From positions 2,728,001 to 2,792,000 of the forward strand of contig CAVTPU010000004.1 in assembly GCA_963736695.1 (NCBI GenBank): a stretch of 64,000 nt of DNA, in the 5' to 3' direction. The position numbers and the translations under genes are program-made. This stretch comes from CAVTPU01 sp963736695 (lineage in GTDB: Bacteria > Actinomycetota > Actinomycetes > Mycobacteriales > Micromonosporaceae). Position 1 is the first letter of the stretch, and each line of letters starts with the position of its first letter. Of the stretch, positions 55,512 through 63,243 are shown one piece after another. The notes below the pieces were generated by a model, which made no database searches, had not been told where the DNA came from, and saw only the letters and a list, made by a program, of their open reading frames with translations.

Positions 55512-56282
55512 ATGGATCAGGGTGCCGGGCCATCGCCGACAGTCAGTGAACACGCGAAGGACCACCAAGCGGACCCGCCGCCTCATGTCGCCGAAGCAGC
55601 TGCGGCGCTCTTTGGAGATCGACTCCCCATCGCCATCCGCTTTGCCGAACTGCTCATCGGCGAGGGCGTCCAACGTGGACTGATCGGGCCACGGGAGGCG
55701 CCGCGCATCTGGGAACGACATCTGCTCAACTGCGCTGCGATCGGGGAGCTGATTCCTCACGACGCGCGGGTGACAGACGTCGGCTCCGGAGCCGGATTGC
55801 CAGGTATCGTACTTTCGGTGGCGAGACCAGATCTCACCGTGACTCTGGTCGAGCCGCTGGCACGACGAACCACATTTCTTTCGGAGGTGGTGACGACTCT
55901 CGCTCTGACACGCACCACAGTGGTTCGTAGCAGAGCGGAGGAATTCGGCGCGAGTCCGGCGTTCATGACTGGCTCGCTAGGCGCCGATGTCGTCACCGCA
56001 CGCGCGGTAGCCCCCCTCGACCGGCTCGCCGCGTGGTGTCTCCCCCTCGCCACCAAAGGTGGGCGAGTGCTTGCGATCAAGGGAGACTCGGCCTCAGAGG
56101 AGGTGGAGGCGTTCGGTGTCGCCATCGAAAAGCTCGGCGGCGGAGAGCCGACACTCCGCCTATGTGGCGTCGATCTGCTCGATACGCCGACGACTGTCGT
56201 CGAGTTTGCGCGGGAACGCGTGGTGTCGGTTCGCGACCGGGCCGCTAGGTCGAGGTCGCGAACCCGGCCGCCTCGGCGATAG
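55512..56282 (+). CDS. rsmG: 16S rRNA (guanine-N7)-methyltransferase RsmG
   Basis: This 256-residue protein starts MDQGAGPSPTVSEHAK with GTGAGG upstream. The SAM-binding motif VGSGAGLPGIVLSV and downstream VTARAVAPLDRL are typical of RsmG. It methylates G527 of 16S rRNA; loss gives low-level streptomycin resistance. A longer in-frame start at 55434 is less likely. It precedes parA in the usual order. Confidence 0.95.
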   Translation: MDQGAGPSPTVSEHAKDHQADPPPHVAEAAAALFGDRLPIAIRFAELLIGEGVQRGLIGPREAPRIWERHLLNCAAIGELIPHDARVTDVGSGAGLPGIVLSVARPDLTVTLVEPLARRTTFLSEVVTTLALTRTTVVRSRAEEFGASPAFMTGSLGADVVTARAVAPLDRLAAWCLPLATKGGRVLAIKGDSASEEVEAFGVAIEKLGGGEPTLRLCGVDLLDTPTTVVEFARERVVSVRDRAARSRSRTRPPRR

Positions 56283-56380
56283 GTCCGACCGCGCGACGCT
56301 GCAGAACCGGACTGTTTCCTGATGTGCAGGCTCGCTCTCAGTGTGGGGACGGAAGTGCCCGTACCCACAGGAGAGGAAAC

Positions 56381-57958
56381 ATGGCGGGCAGTCATTCTTA
56401 TCGTCGGCGTGGGGCAAGTCCGGACAGAAGCCCATGGCGGTGGCATCGCATCATCGCAACGATCCTGTCAATGAGGCCGTTGTGGGGCAGGTCGAACGTT
56501 CCCGATTTGGAGTCCGAGGCGCCTGACGGCGTGGCGGCCGGTGGCTTCGTCGACGCTGCGGCCGTAGGCTGTCCAGGCGTCATCACGGATGAACGGTCGA
56601 CAGCCGAGGCTCGCTCGGACGTCATCCCCGATTTGATCGCCGCAAAACTGGGCCCGAGCAGCGACTCGCCCGGCGACGCGAAAACATCCACATCGGACGA
56701 GGATGAGACGGTGCAAGATACTAGTCCTTACGGCGATCCGAGCGCGGGCCTTCTGCGGCTTGCCCCTGGATACGCTGGAGGTGTCGTTGTTTCACGTGAA
56801 ACAACGACACCTCACGTCGCCGTTCTCGGCGGCGAGCCAAACACCATCGGATCGATTCCCCAGCCGCGGCCAGGGATGGGCTTCGCCCTCCCGGTACTTG
56901 CGCCGCAGGCGACAGCCGTCGAGCCGGATGCCGTCGAGCCGGATGCCGCCCATGCGTCGAATGCCATGACCGAAGCAACGACGGCAATGCCGGTGTATGA
57001 GGCTTCGAACACCCCCAACACCATCATCTCGGCGGCGGGCCGGCGAGCGAAAGGGGGCGAGATCGACGGCGTCCGGGAGGCGCGAGAACCGGAGGACCCG
57101 CCGTTGGCGCAGGAAGCCAAACGGGCCGTCCAGATTCTCAACCCGAGTGGCGAGATTCAGATGCCCCGACCGCCGAGTGTCCGCACGGTCTGCGTTGCCA
57201 ACCAGAAGGGTGGCGTTGGAAAGACCACGAGCGTGGTGAACATCGCCGTCGCGCTCGCACTGCACGGGAACCGCGTCCTCGTGATCGATCTCGACCCGCA
57301 GGGCAATGCCTCCACGGGGCTGGACGTTCCACACCACGCGGCGATTCCCGATGTCTATGACTGCCTGGTGAGTAACACGCCGATCGCCGACGTGGTCCAG
57401 TCAGTCGCGGGAATTCCCAACCTGTGGTGTGTCCCGGCGACCATCGACCTTGCCGGTGCAGAGATCGAGTTGGTCTCCATGGTGGCGCGGGAGTCCCGTC
57501 TGCTGCGCGCGCTGGAGAGCCACGGCCCGCACTACGACTACGTCTTTATCGACTGCCCACCGTCACTCGGGCTGCTCACGGTGAACGCGATGGTCGCCGC
57601 CCAGGAGGTGATGATCCCGATCCAGTGTGAGTACTACGCGCTCGAAGGAGTGCAGCAGCTCACCAACAACATTCAGCTCGTGAAGAACCACCTCAACCCA
57701 GCACTGGAAGTAACGACGGTTCTGCTGACCATGTATGACCGGCGAACTCGCCTAGCCGATGCGGTGGAGCAGGACGTCCGAGCTCACTTCGGCGATCGCG
57801 TCCTGACTGCGGTGATTCCTCGCAACGTACGGGTCTCCGAGGCGCCCAGCTATGGCCAGTCGGTTATGACCTATGACCCGGGCTCCCGGGGAGCAACAAG
57901 CTATTTCGAGGCGGCGCTGGAGATCGCCACCCGTGGTGCACAAGTCGGAGGAGTGTGA
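56381..57958 (+). CDS. parA: chromosome-partitioning ATPase ParA with long N-terminal extension
   Basis: This 525-residue protein starts MAGSHSYRRRGASPDR after AGGAGAGG. The first 260 residues are low in order (Pro, Thr, Asp rich) and include VVVSRETTTP, the translation of an embedded parS site. The ATPase domain has the deviant Walker A KGGVGKTT at residues 276-283, LDPQGNASTGL and DYVFIDCPPSLGLL. ParA drives origin segregation with ParB. The stop overlaps parB. Confidence 0.97.
   Translation: MAGSHSYRRRGASPDRSPWRWHRIIATILSMRPLWGRSNVPDLESEAPDGVAAGGFVDAAAVGCPGVITDERSTAEARSDVIPDLIAAKLGPSSDSPGDAKTSTSDEDETVQDTSPYGDPSAGLLRLAPGYAGGVVVSRETTTPHVAVLGGEPNTIGSIPQPRPGMGFALPVLAPQATAVEPDAVEPDAAHASNAMTEATTAMPVYEASNTPNTIISAAGRRAKGGEIDGVREAREPEDPPLAQEAKRAVQILNPSGEIQMPRPPSVRTVCVANQKGGVGKTTSVVNIAVALALHGNRVLVIDLDPQGNASTGLDVPHHAAIPDVYDCLVSNTPIADVVQSVAGIPNLWCVPATIDLAGAEIELVSMVARESRLLRALESHGPHYDYVFIDCPPSLGLLTVNAMVAAQEVMIPIQCEYYALEGVQQLTNNIQLVKNHLNPALEVTTVLLTMYDRRTRLADAVEQDVRAHFGDRVLTAVIPRNVRVSEAPSYGQSVMTYDPGSRGATSYFEAALEIATRGAQVGGV
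56778..56813. other. parS site inside parA, extended to a 36-bp perfect palindrome
   Basis: The 16-bp parS consensus TGTTTCACGTGAAACA (56788-56803) is exact. The symmetry continues perfectly for ten further bases on each side, making 36 bp of inverted repeat with no spacer. The flanks read GAGGTGTCGT on the left and its complement on the right. Confidence 0.97.
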
Positions 57959-58986
57959 TGGCAGGAAAAGCCAGAGGTGGACTGGGGCGGGGGCTCGGAG
58001 CGCTCATCCCGCAGGGGCCGCCGATCTCGGCAACCAACGCGCCACGCGAAAGCGCGCCAGTGGTAGTGACACCGGCGGCAGTAGCGCCAGAACAAGCCGC
58101 TCCGCTGGCAGGTTCGCCCGCCGCGTTGGTAGAGCCTCAGCTCGCTCCGGTGCCGGGAGCTCGTTTCGCGGAGATCGCTGTCGACTCCATCTATCCCAAC
58201 CCGAAGCAGCCGCGCCAGGTGTTCGACGAGGATGCCATGGAGGAGCTGAAAGTCTCCATCCAAGAGGTCGGGTTGCTGCAGCCGATCGTCGTGCGGGAGT
58301 TGGATGAGGGATATGAACTCGTCATGGGTGAACGCCGGTGGCGTGCGGCCCAGGCGATCGGCCTTTCGGTGCTTCCCGCGATTGTGCGGGAAACGAAAGA
58401 CGACTCGATGCTTCGCGACGCACTGCTTGAAAACATCCACCGGGCGAACCTCAACCCGCTGGAGGAGGCGGCGGCCTATCAACAGTTGCTTGAGGAGTTT
58501 GGAGCGACACACGACGAGCTGGCCCGCCGAATTGGCCGAAGCCGCCCGCAGATCTCCAACACCATCCGGTTGCTGAACCTGCCGGGCGCGGTGCAACGCC
58601 GTGTCGCTGCGGGCGTTCTCTCCGCCGGCCATGCTCGGGCGTTGCTCGCGTTGCAGCAGTCGGAGCAACAGGAGCTCCTCGCCGCCCGTATCGTCGCCGA
58701 GGGAATGTCGGTCCGGGCGACCGAAGAGGCTGTGGCGATCGCTGTCTCGGACGGACCCCCGGTTAATAAGCCTCAGGCGAAGCGTCCGAAGGCTCATGCG
58801 CCGGGTCTCAGCGACCTTGCAGAACGCCTCTCGGATCATTTCGAAACTCGGGTCAAGGTCGACATCGGCCGGCGCAAGGGGCGCATCCTGATCGAGTTCG
58901 CCACAGTCGACGACCTGGAACGCATCGTCTCAGTTATCCGCCCAGACCTGTCGCCCGAAGACGCGTTGCAAGACGTTTCCTCCTGA
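57958..58986 (+). CDS. parB: chromosome-partitioning protein ParB
   Basis: This 342-residue protein starts MAGKARGGLGRGLGALIP after GGAGG. It has ParB box I (SIYPNPKQPRQVF), box II (MGERRWRAAQAIGL) with the CTP-binding GERRWRA, a helix-turn-helix domain (HDELARRIGRSRPQISNTIRL) and a C-terminal dimerisation segment. ParB spreads from parS sites and organises the origin. It overlaps parA. Confidence 0.98.
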   Translation: MAGKARGGLGRGLGALIPQGPPISATNAPRESAPVVVTPAAVAPEQAAPLAGSPAALVEPQLAPVPGARFAEIAVDSIYPNPKQPRQVFDEDAMEELKVSIQEVGLLQPIVVRELDEGYELVMGERRWRAAQAIGLSVLPAIVRETKDDSMLRDALLENIHRANLNPLEEAAAYQQLLEEFGATHDELARRIGRSRPQISNTIRLLNLPGAVQRRVAAGVLSAGHARALLALQQSEQQELLAARIVAEGMSVRATEEAVAIAVSDGPPVNKPQAKRPKAHAPGLSDLAERLSDHFETRVKVDIGRRKGRILIEFATVDDLERIVSVIRPDLSPEDALQDVSS

Positions 58987-59326
58987 CAGGCTCTTGTACG
59001 CCGAGCCGTGCGCCGCACCTCGTTCGCGTGATTCGCTACCTGTCTTGGTCGCGAATCACCAGAGGAGCGGCGCACGCTCGCGTCGAGCGACTCTTACGGT
59101 GTCCGCTGGGAAGCTGGTCTGGTGTCCCACGCCCACCTCGATGGTCGGGAAGACGATCACCGGTAGGCATGTGTTTGATGTTGGGCGGCCTGGCGCCAGT
59201 CGTCTTGCCCAGGGTTCGGGGTTCGACCGTGACGGGTCCTCGCGTCGGTCGTGGCTGGCATAGGCCGCGTCCTCGATCGCGAACACGCCCGAGCCAACGC
59301 CCAATTCGAGCGCGGTGGTCACTCCG
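58987..59326. other. intergenic region downstream of parB
   Basis: This 340-nt gap lies between the parB stop and the end of the minus-strand acetyltransferase, so it is a convergent gap. I see no credible coding frame, parS site or DnaA box. No strong terminator with a T-run is apparent. Confidence 0.45.
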
Positions 59327-60001
59327 TTAGCCGATGCCTAGAACGGGCAGGCACTCCTCGACGCCGGTCAGCTCGATGTCGTCTCGGCGAACCCGTTCCC
59401 ACGCGTCCCGGGTGAGCCGCCACCGCTGGATCAGCGCGGGCTCGCCGCGGCGGGTGTCCCAGTCTGTGCCGTTCGGTTCGTAGCCAAGGGCACGGGAAAC
59501 GCGGTTGGAGCCTTCGTTGTCGACGAAGGTGTCGCTGCCGGCCTCGAGTGCGCCCAGCCCAACGAAGGCCAGTTGCAGAATGGCCGCCCGCATCTCCATG
59601 CCGAGCCCTTGCCTGCGGCGGCTAGGGGCCAGCCACGAAAAGCTGGACACCGTGCCGAACCGTGTGAAGTTCATGCCGATGAGGTCTTGCATGCCGACCG
59701 GTTCGCCGTCAACGAGCACAGCGAAATACAGCCGCCACGAATCCGGACTCATGCGGGCGCGGCCGGCCCAGATGCCGCGCAGCCAGCGCCATTCGCGTTC
59801 GGGACTGTCGGCGTAGAACGAGATCGGATCGTCGAATGGCCAGGGCTCGGTGTTGGCGACCCCGGCCCGTACGATCGGCACGAGACATTCCAGCAGTTCG
59901 TCGGACGCGCCGGCCAGCGTCAGGCGCGGCGTGCGGACTTCGATGTTCAGTGGGGGATAGGTGTGGGCCACGCTCGGACGGTAGCCAGCCCACTTGGCCA
60001 T
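59327..60001 (-). CDS. GNAT-family N-acetyltransferase (RimJ/RimL-like)
   Basis: This 224-residue protein starts MAKWAGYRPSVAHT (ATG 60001; a GTG at 60046 would add 15 residues). A RimJ/RimL-like fold is seen: RTPRLTLAGASDELLECLV, VGMQDLIGMNF, SWLAPSRRRQGLGMEMRAAIL (acetyl-CoA loop) and FVDNEGSNRVSRALGYEPNG. It acetylates an amine of a protein or small molecule; the target is unknown. It is not part of the parAB operon. Confidence 0.9.
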   Translation of the reverse strand: MAKWAGYRPSVAHTYPPLNIEVRTPRLTLAGASDELLECLVPIVRAGVANTEPWPFDDPISFYADSPEREWRWLRGIWAGRARMSPDSWRLYFAVLVDGEPVGMQDLIGMNFTRFGTVSSFSWLAPSRRRQGLGMEMRAAILQLAFVGLGALEAGSDTFVDNEGSNRVSRALGYEPNGTDWDTRRGEPALIQRWRLTRDAWERVRRDDIELTGVEECLPVLGIG

Positions 60002-60582
60002 CGCACTCGGTTTTTGCCGCGCGGTGAGCTGCGTGTCATCGATCACTACGCAGCTCCACTGCTGGCCACCAAACGACTTCCAGAGCCCACAGGCAGATCA
60101 CCTACAGGCACACCGGGGTTGCTCCACTAACTGGGCCGGCTTCGAAATCCGCCGAACGTCGGCTAGGCCGCAGTCGACGACGGCAGGGGCACCCGACCCG
60201 CCCCGTCCTATGCGGGAAGACCTGGGCCAGCGCCCGCCTCGTTTGTCGCTGATGACGTCGGTCCGGGGATCAACGCGCAGACGTTCAACCCGCGATCGTC
60301 CTTACGCACCTGCGGTCAACGCATCCGATCTGCACGCACGTGAGCTGCGTCGAGCGGTGGCGGCACACCCCCGTACTCCGGTTGATGCCCCAGCGAGGTG
60401 GGATGGTCGCGGTGACCTCTTCGCCCTCCGCCGATCCGGAACGCGGCAGCAGTCATTCGTGGCGATCAGTCAGGCGGAGAGATTCGAGTCGGCACGGACT
60501 CCCGAATGGGAGGGAGTCCTGGGCGGCGCGACAATGCGAAGCGCGTTCTTGCCAGGCCGCTATGCGTCGGATCAGTCTGCGA

Positions 60583-60598
60583 TGTTTCACGTGAAACG
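60583..60598. other. second parS site
   Basis: TGTTTCACGTGAAACG matches the 16-bp parS consensus at 15 positions (last base G, not A). It lies about 1.6 kb after the parB stop, in a gap, and about 10 kb from oriC. Confidence 0.93.
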
Positions 60599-60757
60599 TT
60601 GAGCCCCTTCATGCATGCCGCCGCCGAAACGGCGACCAGACGAGGGAGTGGCGAGCTCCGTCAAACACCATCCGTTTGGGGGTGTGGCCGGCCCGCGTCG
60701 CTGATAGCTGCAGCCGCGCTGATACCTTGCGTGCGATGGGCCGCGGGTGGTCTACGG

Positions 60758-60835
60758 TCATCCACAGGCGTTATCCACAGAGGGCGCGGTCGACCGTGTA
60801 TTCGCACGTCATAGGACGTCCTCACCTGTGGACAA
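60758..60835. promoter_or_regulatory. DnaA-box cluster upstream of the 60876 gene
   Basis: TCATCCACA (60758-60766), TTATCCACA (60771-60779, exact) and TGTGGACAA (60827-60835, exact reverse of TTGTCCACA) are present within 80 nt, and the last lies 41 nt before the 60876 start codon. Confidence 0.65.
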
Positions 60836-60875
60836 CCCCGCGAAGCGATGACGTGAAGTCCGCTAGGGTGTCAGC

Positions 60876-61700
60876 GTGGTTCCCATCTCTCTCAATGTTC
60901 CCGACTTCACCAGCTGGCCCACGTTTCCGTTTGAAGGCGACCTCCGAGTCAAACGGGTTGACGGTGTGGTCGCCGAAGAGCCGCCCCGTCAGGGGGAAGA
61001 TCCAGCCGAGTGCTTCGCTTGTCAGGCGCCGGACAGTGCCTACATCTGGATCAGTGATCGGTGGCGGGTCCGCGCACTCGACCGACCGACCGGGCTCCCG
61101 ATTGTGCTCATCCTCGAGTCCCGATCCCATCTGGACCTTGGCGACCTGCCCAACCTCCTTGCGGCAGAGCTCGGGGTGATGACGGTTCGACTTGAGCGTG
61201 CGATCAGGTCTCTCGACCGAGTGGCGCGAGTGCACGTCAACCGGTGGGGTGACGGCTCTGCGCACCTACATATCTGGTTCCTCGCGCGCCCCCACGGCCA
61301 ACTTCAACTCCGCGGAACATTCCTCCCACTGTGGGACGACATCCTGCCACCGATAGCTGAGGCGCAGTGGCGGGAGAACCTCGCACTCGTCGCCGCATGG
61401 CTCGCGGAGTTTGGCGGGAAGCCGCTCGCTGAGCCGCCGCAGATCGACTGGCAATCACCCGCCCGCCTGCTCACGGCTGAGGCGGGCGGCCCGGTGGGCG
61501 GACTCGAGGGCTCGGCTGGCGACGCGCGACGCGACGCGGCCGTCCGAAGCGATCAGGAAGCCGATCGATCGGCGACCGCCACCATCGTGTCCGACCGGGA
61601 GAGAGACGGGTCTGCTCTCGGTGGAGACGAAGTCGCCGGTGGTAGAGGTCTGCTCAGCCGAGTCGCCGATCCCGAGGAGATGTGGGAAGAAGGCGTGTGA
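60876..61700 (+). CDS. HIT-superfamily-like protein, unknown function
   Basis: This 274-residue protein starts VPISLNVPDFTSWP (GTG 60876). A conserved core includes GEDPAECFACQAPDSAYIW, PTGLPIVLILESRSHLDLGDL and HVNRWGDGSAHLHIWFLARP, which resembles a HIT nucleotide-hydrolase strand pair, but the third His of the triad is replaced. The C-terminal 80 residues are disordered and acidic. It is downstream of the DnaA-box cluster. I cannot assign a reaction. Confidence 0.65.
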   Translation: MVPISLNVPDFTSWPTFPFEGDLRVKRVDGVVAEEPPRQGEDPAECFACQAPDSAYIWISDRWRVRALDRPTGLPIVLILESRSHLDLGDLPNLLAAELGVMTVRLERAIRSLDRVARVHVNRWGDGSAHLHIWFLARPHGQLQLRGTFLPLWDDILPPIAEAQWRENLALVAAWLAEFGGKPLAEPPQIDWQSPARLLTAEAGGPVGGLEGSAGDARRDAAVRSDQEADRSATATIVSDRERDGSALGGDEVAGGRGLLSRVADPEEMWEEGV

Positions 61701-61916
61701 GCCGTTCCGACAGATAGCAGCATTCCTGCGGCACGTCACCAATGAGGAGGGGAGAATGGCGCGTATGATCATCGGGTCGAGAGCTATCACTCATCGGCCG
61801 TGGGGCAGCTCAGCAACGCCGATATGTGCGCGAGGCAAAGAGGTGCCAGGCAGGCTCCAGCTGGAGGACGCTCTCGAGAGGCCGTGGATGCCGCTCCAGA
61901 GTAGCGAGGTGTGTTG

Positions 61917-62576
61917 ATGTCGCGCCGACTGGTGAACTTGACCCTCGACACATTGGAAGACTTGCCACGTCGGTGCCGACAATGCGTGTTCTGGGAACTC
62001 GACCCCGTCGCGGCCGACCGGGCTTGCGCCGCCGGCGACACCGGCCTAGAGAAGGAAGCCTGGGTATCGCAGACGCTGCTGGAGTGGGGATCGTGCGGCA
62101 AGCTTATCTACGTCGACGAAATGTCAGCCGGTTTTGCGCTCTACTCCCCGCCCGCCTATGTTCCTCGCGCGATGGCATTTCCCACCAGCCCGATCTCGGC
62201 TGACGCGGTCCTGCTCACGACCGCACACGTCGTTCCCTCCTTCGCGGGTGGCGGACTCGGCCGGATGCTCGTTCAAGGCGTGGCACGCGATGTGTCGAAG
62301 CGGGGGATTCGAGCGATCGAGGTCTTTGGAGACGCCAAGTTCGGTGACGAGGTGGACGAGACGTCTCAGTGCCTCGCGCCAGCCGAGTTCTTCCTCGCGG
62401 TCGGTTTCAAAACCGTTCGACCGCATCCACGCTTTCCCCGCCTGCGACTGGAGTTGCGCACCGCGCTCTCGTGGAAGTCGGACGTTGAATACGCCTTGGA
62501 GAAGCTGCTGGGCTCGATGAATCCAGACACGATTCTGCGTCCAGCCACCCGCGACAAACTCGTCATTCGATCATAG
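61917..62576 (+). CDS. GNAT-family N-acetyltransferase of the parB-trxA region
   Basis: This 219-residue protein starts MSRRLVNLTLDTLEDLPRRC at ATG 61917, with GAGG upstream. It carries a CRQCVFWELDP Cys-pair motif, a central YVPRAMAFPTSP stretch, and an acetyl-CoA-binding segment FAGGGLGRMLVQGVARD, followed by RLRLELRTALSWKSDVEYAL. The family is conserved beside parAB and trxA in actinomycetes, in the same orientation. The substrate is unknown. Confidence 0.88.
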   Translation: MSRRLVNLTLDTLEDLPRRCRQCVFWELDPVAADRACAAGDTGLEKEAWVSQTLLEWGSCGKLIYVDEMSAGFALYSPPAYVPRAMAFPTSPISADAVLLTTAHVVPSFAGGGLGRMLVQGVARDVSKRGIRAIEVFGDAKFGDEVDETSQCLAPAEFFLAVGFKTVRPHPRFPRLRLELRTALSWKSDVEYALEKLLGSMNPDTILRPATRDKLVIRS

Positions 62577-63243
62577 TGGGAACGCCGAAACTTTCCATCG
62601 ACGAACAATGATCGAAAGTTTCGGCACCCCTCGAGTCGACGCTGCAGATCTGTTAGCGCTCAGGGACCGATCGTTGTTCGACACCGACACCGATGACAAT
62701 GACGCGATCGGTTCGAACGACGTTCAGCGGTGGAGTGGATCGCGTCCCGAGCGAGCGATCGCGGCCGGTCCGCCACGACACGACCAAACCACAGTTCCCT
62801 TCGGAGTGTGTCAAGCAGCTGGACGCACTGCTCGGATAGGGGCCGCCATCACGATGGCGAACAACCGCAACCGGAGAACGTTTCTTGCCGGACAACACGC
62901 AACGGCGATCGATCGTTTGCGGCTACCGATCGCTGGACTCAGTTCGAACATGGTGTCGGTGAGCGAGCAATCCACTGTGCAGACGAACCCAGACACAATC
63001 AGGTGCGTGGTGAGCGGCGATCGCACTCGGACAGCGATCGCGTTAGAGAAAGATCGCACCTACGCTCGGACGAGATGCCTTTAACTGCGGCATGCGGTCG
63101 AATGAACGGTCGTGACAAACGTGGAAGCGACAACGGCCTGAACGATCACAACAATCTAACGACCGCAACGACGCTGGTTGCGACGGAGGCGGGCGATCGT
63201 TCGTCGGTCGGCCACGCCACACAATCGTCCGGCGGTCGCGGCA
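62577..63243. other. CGATCG-rich gap between convergent genes
   Basis: This 667-nt gap between the GNAT gene (plus) and the amidase (minus) has no convincing gene; frames up to 214 codons exist but have no ribosome site or domain. It contains many GATCG/CGATCG repeats, some GCGATCGC, for example near 62755, 62912, 63016 and 63039. A hairpin is at 62584-62625. Confidence 0.5.
62584..62625. terminator. inverted repeat after the GNAT gene
   Basis: GCCGAAACTTTC (62584-62595) and GAAAGTTTCGGC (62614-62625) form a perfect 12-bp stem with an 18-nt loop, 7 nt after the stop codon. No T-run follows, so it may work as a weak terminator or transcript-stabilising hairpin. Confidence 0.6.

Larger units (their letters stand above)
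60047..60875. other. non-coding region with parS and DnaA boxes
   Basis: This 829-nt stretch has no convincing gene: overlapping frames exist on the plus strand, but none has a ribosome site or recognisable domain. It holds a second parS site at 60583-60598 and a DnaA-box cluster at 60758-60835. It might be a decayed gene or an origin-proximal structural region. Confidence 0.6.

Noticed and set aside
59994..60602. 202-codon plus-strand frame ending at parS
   Set aside because: No domain or ribosome site, and it overlaps the acetyltransferase start. The terminal FHVKR is just the translated parS sequence.
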